A stretch of DNA of 64,000 bases from Pocillopora verrucosa. Lineage: Eukaryota > Cnidaria > Anthozoa > Scleractinia > Pocilloporidae. The notes beneath the pieces were generated by a model. The model was not told the DNA's origin. It did not search any database and worked only from the letters and a program-made list of their open reading frames with translations. The stretch covers positions 10,472,882 to 10,536,881 of the forward strand of contig NC_089316.1 of the NCBI RefSeq assembly GCF_036669915.1, in the 5' to 3' direction. Positions 22,801-35,000 of the stretch are shown here, piece by piece (positions within the stretch are counted from its first letter, which is position 1; the number at the start of each line of letters is the position of its first letter). Position numbers and translations under genes: made by a program.

Positions 22801-25800
22801 GAACGATTTCCTTCTTCCAGAAGCTCCAAAAGTCGAGTCGAAATTCTTGTTTTACCATCTTCTGTACTTAAATCAGCTTAGCTTTTAGCCAACGTTGAAC
22901 TGCAAGAACATGCCAGAATAAATGTATGATCTGAATAATTTTTGATCTGTAATTATTTGTTTGTCTCCAGCGCCTACAGCATGTGCCTCAACCAGCACTG
23001 CTACAACTCCAAATGTGACACCTCCGACGAGAGAACACTCCTCAGCAAAGAGAGCGGCTAGAAGTGATCCTGGCCCGATGAGGAACAGGCAGAGTATAGG
23101 GGTAAGTGATCTTGGTTAAAAATTACGGCGATCACAGTGGGATATTAACAGTTTGTTTAAGGGGCAAACTCTCCTGTTTAGTTTACTTTTCCCAGAGAAG
23201 CGGCGGTCTAAACAGAGTCAAATGCTCTCTACACACCTCATAGTAGACAAGCGATTACAGTGAGAGATTCACCGACTGTTTAAGAGATAAACTACTAGTA
23301 AGCTGTCTTTTTCCTATCACAGAGCAACGGCAGTCAAAACAGAGTCAAATTCTGGAAAACACTTCACAAATATCGTTCAGTCTATGTCTTTGCAAAACAC
23401 ACATTAACAATTAACTGACCCCAGCTAACTTTATAGATCGTTTTAAGGTTGAAAATATAGGTTTTTATCGTTTGAGGATTGCCGACTTATATGGCTAGTT
23501 AGAGGCTAGATCAATGTCAAATAGAGTTTAGGATGGCAATCTCAGTTGTATTCAAATCGGAAGAGCGACACAAATCTTAAAAGCCACATTTGAAAAATGC
23601 ATTTTGGTTCGTTTAGAATCGTCCTTCCAACTAAAAATTTGTGTCCACGATAAATACCTTTTAACGCTCTTGAATTTTACCTTCAAGCAAAACCCATTGG
23701 CAAAACTAAAGGTTACAACATCATTGTAATTAATTTTTACATTCGATTTTAATTGTATGATGATACTTCTTGGAAAAAGGCCCGATTTGAACAAGCCGAA
23801 GATCCAGCGCGTCTGTTGACGAACAGAAACGTTTGTTCAAGGGTGACTCGCTCTTTTTTTGTTTTTTGTTTTTTTTTTTTTTGTGGCCAAAAATTCAGCG
23901 AAAGGTGTAAGAATAATGCACGTTTTTTTTAAATCATCTACCTGAAAATACAAACAAATATTTCCGGGAAAAAATGCCCCTAAATTAAAGACGTTCTTGC
24001 GTAATCCAAGACAATAAACACCCCTTACAACTAATTCTTGGAATTCTTATTAACTAGAAAGCTCAATTCTGTGTTTATCTTCAAAACTTCAGATCACGAG
24101 TTAAAAAAATAACAGACATGATAATTTATTTTCTTAGAATGTGGAGATCTAAAAGCTTTTTAGAAAACAAAAGGAGAATCGTTCAACTGAAAGAGGAAAT
24201 TGAAAGTTTTGTGGTGCGAACCGTTTGTGGTTTCGCTTTCTTTAAGTTCTTCAGTTCGTTTCAGTGTAATCGTTGTGAAAATACAATTGGATTTGCGTTG
24301 CAGCTTATTTCAGTTTCGAAAGCTGAATGAAGGACGTCATATGAACGGTGAATCTTTTAAATTTGTCCGGATCGTACGGGTTTGTTTGAATTCATAGGGA
24401 AAGAAAAATCGCGGGGAAAACCGTATTAGCACAGTGCAAGTGTGCAACAATACAAAACTATTTTTCTACGACATTAATTACCTATTTCTTTGAAATAGCG
24501 CCCTCGGTTTAACTTTATTGCGCTATTCGTGTTTTTCGTATCTTTTACTGAATAAAAGCAGGAAAAGCACTCTTTGTTTATTATGAGCTCTTTCGCTTCC
24601 TTGTGAGTGATCGGATGATTTGAGTGAAAGTTTTAGTCCATTCGTTTGTCCAAGTCCCTTTTTCATTAAAGACGAAATGAAATAATACCTGAATTTTACA
24701 AAGGGAAACAATATGTGGAACTCTGATGCGCGCCGCTATAAAAATGAGGAGTGACTCTAAGTCCATGCAGCTAATTGTGGGTCTCTTCGGTGCACCATAA
24801 ATGTACTATATTCAGAATAATTGACTTTAACTAAAAACTTCCTGTGAAATCATACGCAAGCTTGCAACCTTGGACACAATTGCATCACTAAGAATTTAGT
24901 GTTGCAACGCGCTAGATCCTCAGGGAATCTATTTTGGTGAGAGTTCTTCCTCCTTTTCCATCGCTGTAACCCATATTGTCTCCAAGGAACTTAACTCCAT
25001 GTCATTCAAGTCACATCTGCATACATTAGTGCGCCAAACTTACGCATTATTTATTTATAAAGTTTATCATAAAGTTTATTTTAAAAACTGCGCCTCATTT
25101 GCGAGATTATTTTTTACAGCGAGAGTGTCTCTAAGTCAGTGCGGTTTGCTAACGATTCTTCGTTGTAAATTAATCTTTTCCTAACCATGAACATCCGTAC
25201 TCGGTGTTTTTCAGAGTTAAATGAAAGAGAAACCACACCAAACACTCTCACCCCGTGACTCACCACATTTTCTCGTTACACAGGAAACACCAAGGAAGGC
25301 TCCTTATTACCCTCTATCGGGTACTAAACCCTTCAATGGCTTTGGGTTTTGGCCAACCTTTCACACCTGGCCACATCTGTTGGATCACGATTACATGACC
25401 CCATGGTTCGACCCAAGGCCTGAAATGAAAGGTAGATATTGCAAATACTATGCACTTCAGTGTTTATAAATCAAGGGATGGTTTCATTTAAGTCGCAAAA
25501 TGCTCGAATAACTTATTCAAGGCTAGATAAAACTATTGTGATTAATAGCAATAAATGGGAGGTTTATTAGATCTTCACTGGTGCATTACACAAAGGTTGA
25601 AGCTTTCTTGATTATATTTCAGCTCTCGATGGTTTATCTTTAATCTTTGGGTTTTGTTCTTTTCTTTGCGCTATTTATGTACACCGCCGATTTTTCCTTA
25701 ATATTTTCCTCTGCGTTTTGTCATGCCATGTAAATTTTTGGTTTCCTGTTTCCACAAAGCCATTTTTGTTGCTTCTGATTAGCTAAATTTGGTAAGTGCT

Positions 25801-27813
25801 ATGGTTCGGCAAACTAAAGAAAACTGATACTAGCTAGGATGCTATCTCCTTCTGTGTTGAGTGAATTGTTTTGTTCGTCCGCCTCGTTCTCTCTCCAGAT
25901 TAATCTGATAGCTTCTAGCTATCCCCAAAATAGGTATCACCGATCTACTGCCGCTACTGGAAACGCAGTTCTCATGCAAAGTACTGACATTGTCTTGTAC
26001 CCAACTTTTGGTGTCTTCTTCCTTTAGACATTGGCGTTATGACTCAACCAGGTATTAAACAGGAACCTTTGTCTCCAGATGATGGGATGATGCCTTCATG
26101 CTCACGAGACCTTAATGAATTGGATGAGGTAATTCATCATGGCCCACCTGTTAAGTAGGAGTGGAGATAATTCATCCATGCATCTACTAATTTTTCGAGC
26201 TACTGAAAAAATCTAGTGAACGGGCAAGAGGGCTTAAACTGAGCTAAGAATCACTGTATTATTCACCCAGTGCCCTTACCATTCGGTCTCAATGACTTTT
26301 TTTCCTGAACTTGAATTTTAAAGTCTGATTGCATCCTCTTTAGAGAAGAAGTCTCTTCAATAGCTGTTCTAGGACACCTTGTGCCTGAAGGTTCAATATT
26401 TTCTTTAACCCCTTCACTCCCATAGGTGATTAAAACAGAATTTCTCCTTACATTATCAATACAATATCAAGCAGACCTGTGATGAGAATAAAGAAAAATA
26501 TTAATTAGGGGATTATTAGTTGATCCAATACCAAATTCTCCAAACTAACATCACAAGACTTGTATGGCAGACAGTAAGAAGAATTACTAATGAGATCTTG
26601 GGAGTTAAAGGGTTAATGCCAGACACCTAAGACACTGAACAGTAGGTTCCTTTTGTTTTCCAGAGTTCCACAGAGGGCGCCAAAGTAATAGTCAAAGAGG
26701 GTACGTTGATGCTGTGAAGTTGCTTTTATCAATATACTGTCCCGATTGTATTCAGCAGTGTTCTAGCTTGCTGACTTAAATGCTAACCTTTCCTTCCTTA
26801 TTTCCCTTTTCAGAAGACGAAGTCCCCAGTGATCAAGAAATCATCGATGTAAGAAAATTTTACAACTGACACACACTTTGAAGATGATATTCTTAAAAGG
26901 GATAACCCAATAAGATCTATTTTTCCCTTTCTCTATAGTTGGTGGACCAAATGTCAGAGCAGAGTGGGTCTTCACTTGACGAAATGGAAGGAATGGAGGG
27001 TTCCAATGATCCTGAACAAGGTAAAAAAAGCCATGATGACAATATAAAGATCTACATGTGAAAGTTTCAAAAGCCTCTCATGTACCTTTCGCTACCAGGA
27101 TAAATCGAATAGGAATTTCTCATAAAGATGTAAACACATATTTATGTGAAAAAGGAGGGGATATTGATTGATTTAAACTGAGCTAAAATGATCAGAAATG
27201 TATGGCAGACAGTTCAGAGAACTGATTTTTACATGTAGATGTTGGAGAGGACCGGGTTAATCTAACGTCTGTTTAATTTCATCACTTTAAGCAAATACCA
27301 TTAAGTGTGGTTACGTTGAATTGTCAAGCAATAGAGCAGAATACAAATCGAATTTAAAAAAAGTAACAACAATAATAACAACAAAAGAACGAAAAAAATT
27401 AAAAGATAAAAGCAGAAGAAATCTCATCTGCAAAAAAAAGCTTTAATTTAAAGGTGGTTGAAAATAAATCTTGCATAGCCTTTTCTTACCGCAAGAGAAC
27501 TGGGAAGATAAGAAGTTTGTTTGTTTTCTATCCCCAATTGTTTCTATCAGGCTATGCAAATGCGGAATAATTCCTCTGGTCTTCCCATAAAATGTCACCC
27601 AAAAATACACGTGAATCTAATGTCACGACTGTATTCTTTTCTTTTATTTCTGCAGAGTTCGCTGACGAGTCTTCTTCTCCAAAGAAGGGCCCTCCATTGC
27701 AGTTGGTCTTGAAGTCCGAGGGCTCAACTAACTATGGGAATGAATACTCTGCTACCCTTCCTTTGACACCAGACTCCACTCGGGAAATTTTAAGCGTCAT
27801 TAACAGATCGTAA
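19896..27813 (+). CDS. Interferon regulatory factor, IRF1/2-like, no IAD
   Basis: Eight phase-consistent exons: 19896-20280, 22971-23101, 25284-25431, 26028-26128, 26664-26700, 26814-26848, 26939-27020, 27656-27813; 358 residues. Exon 1 holds the complete IRF DNA-binding domain. The tryptophan pentad is W12, W27, W39, W47, W59, the same spacing as human IRF1 shifted by one. The recognition-helix Arg-Cys-Asn are present (R83, C84, N87 in WKANFRCALN). The rest is not an IRF association domain: a Pro/Trp/Phe-rich exon 3, then an acidic tail. The tail has a phosphorylation-dependent sumoylation motif IKQEPLSP (K232) and a second psi-K-x-E (VKEE, K266). The first ATG of ATGATG is used. AATAAA occurs at 27906. 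Nuclear transcription factor binding GAAA-type elements is expected from the family. The IRF assignment is very secure; orthology to a specific vertebrate IRF is not. Confidence 0.92.
20281..22970 (+). other. Intron 1 of IRF gene 1
   Basis: A 2.7 kb intron with GTGAGT donor and CTCCAG acceptor. No other gene or recognisable element is seen inside. Confidence 0.7.
23102..25283 (+). other. Intron 2 of IRF gene 1
   Basis: A 2.2 kb intron with GTAAGT donor. Of the two nearby acceptors only the one ending at 25283 (ACACAG) gives an open frame; the TTTTCAG ending at 25214 leads to stops in the required phase. A T-rich run lies at 23852-23882. No gene is seen inside. Confidence 0.65.
26404..26622 (+). 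repeat. Dispersed repeat, CACTCCCA...GGGAGTTAAAGGGTT type
   Basis: Begins CCCTTCACTCCCA and ends GGGAGTTAAAGGGTT, with the inverted ends of a short nonautonomous element. Related stretches are at about 27090-27260, 28640-28870, 49905-50115, 59635-59725 and 62340-62550. This copy sits in IRF gene 1 intron 4. Confidence 0.6.
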
Positions 27814-29848
27814 GACAGTTAAGAACTCTTGTCGAGATTTAAGTCAGTACAGTAAGCTTTAATAAGCAAAGGGAATGAATTTTCTCACATGATATAGGAG
27901 AGCAAAATAAATGATTATAAGAGGGCAACTTATGACCGGCATGAGTGACCATCCTCTTCAGTGGATGCCGGCCCAAAGGCGACAAACGTAGTGACTGCCA
28001 AGACTTCTATCTTCGTAGGTTTTGTGTCATTTTTGTTCAGGTTTAGCAGTTCCCTATGCTCACAGATTGTTTGATATAGTAAGAATCCGGTAAGTAATGT
28101 ATTTTAAATTGAATTAAGTTGAGTGGTAGATACATCAGCGACCGTTTTGGAATTTAAACCTCTCTGTCATATAACTCTTTCAAGGAAAGCTCAGATTTTC
28201 TAGAAATGATCACTTCTATCGAAAAATTAGTGGTAATTCATCTTCAATCACCCGCAGATATTTTACCACCAATGTGTACATGCTTGGCATGTGCTGGCAC
28301 AAAGCAGTTCTTGGATTAAGTGGCAGACATCACCAAATTTAGAAAGAGTTTACTTGTTGTTTCATCCAGTCATATTTTTTGTGAAAAAACTTTTGATCAG
28401 TTGTTGAGTAAAAATAATTTGATAATTATTGAAATTGAGTACGAGAGAAATTGTGGTAGTACTTCCTTATGTAATGACTGAAACTTAGACATCATCCACA
28501 TTACCGAACCCTGTAAGAATGGTCAGTGTCAAGTTTCCTTATCACCTCGTTTGTAGTCTATAATTAGGTTCGAAACTGTACGTTAAGCTCCGTCGGAGTG
28601 TAATTCTGTCATGGAAAATAAACGAAATGTGTTTACAGGGTGAAGTAAGTTAACCGCTCAACCCCTGATGATAGCGTTTAGCATCTATTTTCTCCCAACA
28701 CTCTCAGCCCTAAATCAAACATTAAGTTCAGGAGAATACAGGAAATGATCACCAACTAAAGAAGCTCTTTATTCAAATTGTTAAACAAATTCTCCTCGTC
28801 AGTACCTGACAGGGAATGTATAGAGAATAATATGGAGAATATAGATACTTTTATTAAGGTGTAAAGGTTAAGTTTATTTGTGAGGGAAGATCAAAACCAC
28901 CATGAGCAAATTTTGTTTTGACCATCTTTCACCGAAAGGAAAATCTTTTTCAAGAAAGAATAATTCCTTCTAGGTCGTAATACTCTAACACCAGTTCAGA
29001 CCTGTCTGGGAATACATTACAAGCATATCTTCTGAATATTCAAACCAACATATTTTTTTTTTCACGAAAGTCTTCTTGTCCAACCCTCGATTCAGTTGCA
29101 GACGGAGAATACAAAGACATCGACTTTTACCTCCAAAATTAATTTTTGGCAAAGATTGTCTATTTGAAATAAAAATAATTCACACTTTTCACACAAAACG
29201 TCGTCGCTTTTTAACATTAATTTTTAAATAATATATTTATTTTAAAATTTCTTTTAGATTTTAAGCGAAATTCCTGGCGGTATTTTATCGACAAAAGTTT
29301 GAAAAATTCGCTCCGTATGAAAAATTGAATTTTCAAAAATGTTGACATTTTGGTTTAAGTTTTCACATGCTTTGTCAGCATATCCAATAAATGCTGTGTT
29401 GCACTTTTTTTAGCTAACAATTAAAAATATCACGATTACCTCATCTCCCAGACAGAAAAACAAACGCTTTTAAGATGCTAAAGAGACTCTCTCTAATATG
29501 ACTTGTTATCGTATGTCAGAGTAGTTCGAAAAATATATATTTACAAGTCATTTTGTAATGTTATGAAACGCTTACGCAGCACATTGTTAATTGTTCCGTC
29601 TATGCGATTTTTTAATTTCTTTACGAACTGAAATGTAACTTTCTGCCAAATGAATTCCTCAGATAGACATGACAGCAGCTCAATTTCATGTAAAATAAAA
29701 TATTTCAATAGCCACACCAGCTTTAAAAATTTAAATAATTAATAGGTGCAGTTTGTATGATCGCCTCAAGATTGTGCTTTCTAAGCAAATTCCCACAAGA
29801 CCAGGCGTTGCCATCGTAAAATAGTTAGATTAACAAAGGATATAACCA
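27814..29848. other. Interval between the two IRF genes, no gene seen
   Basis: AT-rich DNA without supportable exons. The stretch 28640-28870 is another copy of the dispersed repeat described at 26404-26622. Confidence 0.55.
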
Positions 29849-29859
29849 GGGGATTCCCC
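29849..29859 (+). promoter_or_regulatory. Palindromic NF-kappaB site
   Basis: GGGGATTCCCC, an exact kappaB consensus. It lies 116 bp before an ATG (29975) that begins a 13-codon open stretch ending in a GT donor at 30014 (MVKKEMDIPRETE), a possible but unproven first exon. Confidence 0.5.
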
Positions 29860-31073
29860 GTTAGTTTTGATGCCAGAAATATTTATCATTTAGCACTTAA
29901 GTGCAGCTTCAAAACATTGGGTGTGAACTTTATCGGTGTTTGTTTTTTTTCACCTCATTGCCGACTAAGCCGAAATGGTGAAGAAGGAAATGGATATACC
30001 GCGGGAGACAGAGGTAACGTGCATCAAAACTTCATTTACATCAAAAAGTTGATCTCGCATTTCAGTCTTACCACGAGCCCACATGATAAACACACGTTTC
30101 GTGACAAATTCAAGCTTTATTTGATCGAGACGAAATTGCAAATGTCATAAGTATTGCAAATTCAAATTAGCCTGCCGACGTCAGCAAGTTAAGCTCTTTG
30201 GATTAATACATTACGCCTAAGTACACTCGTCAAAACGTAACCTTACGAAGGCTGAAATGATGCTGTTTTCGGGTAACCTAGATATATCGCCCAATTCAGT
30301 GAAAGTATTTTGTACCAAAGCAAAAGATTTGTCGTCGGATTTGAAACCCATGCGGATGTTGGCAATCTGTTGTGCTAAATCCCAAGCGGCGTGTTCTGTC
30401 ACGCGTTTTCTTCGACAAGACATAGAAAATACATTTCACCTGTATTTTCTGTGTCTTGTAGTTGTTGTAACTGCCCAGTTGCTCCACACAAAATCGTTTT
30501 TGTTACGTCTTTCCTTTACAAAATTACAATCGTTGACCTTGGCGTGATCGCACACATAACGGGATTGCGTGACAATCGAAAGGAAAACACTGATGTACTA
30601 GCTTTCTAGACATTATTCTTCAATTATCCTAAGGTACGGAGACCCTTTTATTTTTCCAAATACTCCGGGTTGGAAATATCTCGGCCTGAGGTGTGAAGTC
30701 ATCAAATTGTATTTATTGGCTAAAGGCTAAATGCACTTCGTACAGATCTTTCGAAGCATCGATCTTCATCCAAAAACTTTGATAAATACGACCGATAAGG
30801 GCACTTGCGATCTAAAGAGCGAGAATATTCTTTTCGCAGGTCATCAAGAAATGTAATTGAAGGTGGCGCAGATATTGAAATGACTTTGTAAGAGGGCGAT
30901 TAAACATAAATTTTTCTGCTTAGACTGCTGATGTGAAGCAGTAAGCTGAAGCGGAACATTTTATAACGATTATTTTATCGCTGCTTTCTACACCGCGAGA
31001 ATGAAAATAATCACGAAAATTGTATCATGTTCAGCTCTTAGATAACCATCAGGTCCACTATTCGGGGATTCCC

Positions 31074-31084
31074 CGTCTAGGACT
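31074..31084 (+). promoter_or_regulatory. Second palindromic NF-kappaB site
   Basis: A second exact GGGGATTCCCC, 1.2 kb to the right of the first and 950 bp upstream of the IRF gene 2 start. Thirteen bases (GGGGATTCCCCGT) are identical in the two sites. Confidence 0.5.
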
Positions 31085-31753
31085 CTGAAGATATTTGCGT
31101 TTACATTAATCGATGGCTAGCATCTTGCGACTAGAGAAATAGTTCTAATAATAATAAAGGCTGAGACAATTTTATTTGTTTCTTTATAACATAGAACTAA
31201 GCGAAATTTGAACCGCTTATGGCCAATGCAATAAACAATTTTGGTTAAAACTCAATTCGGATGATCATCCCAACCGTTCAATTTAATGAATATACAAAAA
31301 ATTTGCATTTACCGATTTAGCAAAAGCTAACTTATTGAATAGAGAAGTTACTTCTTCTTATCACAGAAGAAGTCTAGTTAGAATTGCTACCGAAAAATGA
31401 AAACGAGCTCCTCAGCGATCGAAAACTGCGTCGCTGCATTGTTTACAGCTGGTTACTTGAATAAACATGTCTTCCAAAAAGGGAAAAACCCCTTCTGGTA
31501 ACAGCCGGTGCGATAAGTTATTAAATATTTACGTGGAATCACATTTGCAAATCATAACAATACCCTAAAAGAGATCATAAAAAGACATGGCGTGTAGGTT
31601 TTAGACACAAGAAAAAAATATGCTTCGAATGCAATAAGATCTTTTCAACGTGTTTTTGACAGACAGGCGGACCGGACAGGATTTCAAAGTACTGTGAGCG
31701 TTAACAATTGTCAATTGATGACGCCCCCCGCAAAGGGAAAAAACCCTTTTGAA

Positions 31754-31870
31754 GGGACTTCCCCTAAGACGAAAGGGCATATAAAAATTTGAGAACCCTA
31801 AAACGTCGGTAGAGTATCCTCGGCGAAACGACTGACGAAAGACCCTTTGCGCTTCAACTTAAAAGCGAAA
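31754..31870 (+). promoter_or_regulatory. kappaB - TATA - ISRE-like promoter of IRF gene 2
   Basis: GGGACTTCCC (31754-31763) is a full kappaB consensus. It ends 16 bases before TATAAAA (31780-31786). AAAAGCGAAACC begins at 31861, a fit to NAAANNGAAA, 167 bp before the ATG and probably inside the 5' untranslated region if the TATA box is used. Together this suggests NF-kappaB induction with IRF feedback (inference). Confidence 0.6.
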
Positions 31871-32036
31871 CCGAATTTTAAATCCGCTGAAATTTTTAGT
31901 TTTAAAACTTGATGTGAGCTAGTACTGGAAGAAAAAGCTATTGCCATTCATCTTGATCGGGAGAAAAAAATTGGCCTTCGACTTTAAAGTCGTTTCCTCT
32001 AAAGCGAAGGAGGGAGGGAGAGAAGGAGAAAAAAAT

Positions 32037-35000
32037 ATGCACGATTACAGCAAACTGTCGGGAACGAGAAGAATGCGTTTCCGAGAATGGTTGATCAGCA
32101 AACTCGATAGTGGAGAAATTACCGGAGTGCAGTGGCTGGATAAACGGAGAGGAGTCTTCAAAATTCCTTGGAAACACGGTTCTGGTCGAAACTGGTGTCC
32201 AACAGATGCTAATATATTCAAAGAATGGGCAAAACATTCTGGGAAGTTTGTGGAAGGCAGAGATAGAGCGGATCCTTGTAAATGGAAGACAAACTTTAGA
32301 TGCACTTTAAATGCTCTTCCCGATTTCGAAGAAATTCGACAGCAAAGCATTCCGCGTGGCCCTGATGCCTACAAGATTTACAGGTTGAACAAGAAACAAA
32401 CAGATCTTGTGAAGAAGGAAGAAAAAAGTAAGTTATCCGGGAAAGCGTATCTCACACAGGTTGTTCTCCGAATAAATTACATCCACGCTTTCCGGCTCAT
32501 TTAGTAACATAAGACTCGTGTGGGAGAGAGAGTCCATATTTGCCTCTAGAATGTTTTGGTTCGCCAAAAGTACTTTGAGTTAACGAAATCCAGAGGGCAT
32601 TACGCGCACAACTAAGAGGTTGACCTTGTCGGCAAGATAAGGGAATGCTACATAAAATTTAGCCAAACCCGCATTTACCGAATCGGTGAAGAAAACACGC
32701 TCTTTGAATAGCTTTTCAGTCACTGTGCTAGAAAGTGAAATAAGAGTACCTCGATATGAAGCAAATAGTATACTGACTACTGATAAGAAAAAAAAAACCA
32801 GATTTTTAAGAAACGCCATAAGAGTTATTGGAATTAGATTTCTTTGTTTCGGATATAAAATATTATATGTCCATTCCTCTTATCTAATATCAAGAAGGAA
32901 TCTCTTTAAGTCTACCACACCTAATCCAATATTAATTCTAGCTTCAGACGCAGACGGAAATTCTACTATCAAGGAAAATATGCTAAGTTGGCACAAGTGT
33001 TGTTTTGACGAGAAATGCTTACATAAGCTCAAGCCTATTTTTCATGTCACATGATGCGTGGATGTCACATGATGCGTGGATGCCACGCTCGATCGCCCAC
33101 ATACTGTTCACTATTTATAGCTTTCCGCGTGATCGACCTCATATATGTGATTGTTGATTCCAAGAAAGGTCGTTGAATGCTGAACGCGTCAAAACAAACC
33201 CTCTGATCTAATTTACATTTTTCTAGTGTTTACCTTTGCCCTCAAAACCGAAAGGTTTCCACGTTTATAGATCAAGATGCAACACAAAGCGGTTTCTTTT
33301 GGAAAAACATCCGATACGAAACTACATAAGAGAGCGCCAACAACTGATTTCAGACGCTTACGATATCAGTTTAAGACATCCTGGAAACCCTTATGTGAAT
33401 TATGTTCCAAATTGAAGAAAGCAATTAAAACTCATTTCCTTTGAAAAATATTCGACGAAAGAAGCTAAATTCAAAAAAACGTTACATAATCATTTCTATT
33501 TTGGCGCTATTACCTCAAAACCACTTGAATACACCGGACTAAGCCTTTGTTTAGAGAAAAATTACGTATAATAAAGCAAAGAAACAAACGAAGCGAAAGT
33601 GGTCTGGAAATTGGATTCTAAGAATTTTAATGACGATCATAACTGCCCAGACATTTTACGGAGACAAATAAATAAAAAATTATCGTAATAATTCTGTGGT
33701 CAACTGGAATGGATAATTTTCGAGCTATTTTTAATTTCCTACGCAACAGATATTTCAGCTAACCTACTGAAAGTAAGCGTTAATTTTTTAGTCTAACTTG
33801 AGCGCTCATGTTTGTCTTTCAAGATAGACTCTTGGAAACATGTGGTTTGACTGTTACCTCATGTTAGCCTGATTATTCGGATGTCTTTAATTCTGAGCAC
33901 AAATTGCAAGTGCAATACTTCAACCTTATACTAGTTAGCGTACTCTCCATTTGTAAACAACTCACAATAACATTTCTGATGCTTGAAAGATTTCGCGACA
34001 ATTTAAAATGCGGGCCTTTAGCACATGTGATATGTTCTCGGAAGAGACTTGGACTGTGATTAGGAAACTGCAGGTAGACTGTCTGCGTGCCAAATAGTCA
34101 ATCAGGGACCTTAAGCAAACTACGACGAAGACAGCAACGAGGACGTGGCAAAACACAAGATCTAATAACCTGAACAATAGCTCAACACGTGAATTTTCAA
34201 ACTTTGTACATTTCGCAGCCGTCCTCTGCACTTTGTTCATTTTGTAGCCGTTCTCTGCAAAACAGCAACATGAAATCACTAAAATTTGCGTGGTCTGAGA
34301 ACAGAAGCTTTTCACACGCGTTACTCTGAAGTAAAGGTGTATCCAAGAGACAGTAAAAACCTCCAGCCATTTGGGAAATTCTAACTAAAAATAAAAAGTA
34401 GTTTTTCAATCGACGTCCCTCTCGGCGATGCTGTCGTGATTGCTTAAGGTCCTTACTTAGTTATTTTCCGAAGACGCCCATCGAATGACAATGTGTAGGC
34501 CTGTCGACTAAAACTGATCCACATTTAGAATGCACTGACATAATTTCTGACAATGTATATTTGCAGAGACTGAGGTACTTGGGTCATTTGAAAGAGTAAT
34601 AGTTGAGGTATGTAACATCTTTGAAGGGGGTAAGTTTCTAAAGAAACTGTGTTGCTGCGTCGGTGGGAGAGTGTAACAGGGTAATTCAGCATTATCAACT
34701 GAGTTGATAACGTAAATGAGCAACCGTTAAATAATGGTTTTCTTGACGCGCACTTGAGGGTAAAGCAGTTGACTATCAAAGCGGAAGTCTATTATTTCTC
34801 TCACGCTCGTGACAAATAAACCTGAATTTGACAGACATTTAAATTCTTAGTTTCAGTTTTTGTATTTAGCGAGGAAAATCAATCAAATCACATGGTTATT
34901 ATCTGCGCCATGTAAAAGCATGTCTTCAGATTTCAAAGAATAGCCAAACCTTCCATAATATTTCTGAGAATGCACTGAAATTTACGCTATGGACGTCATC

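Noticed and set aside
31941..32036. N-terminal extension of IRF gene 2 from 31941
   Set aside because: It begins at TTG; the first ATG in frame is 32037, close to the DNA-binding domain as usual in IRFs.
32720..32745. 26-nt candidate intermediate exon of IRF gene 2
   Set aside because: Phase fits but the donor GTACCT is poor; the 41-nt exon at 34567 has much better sites.
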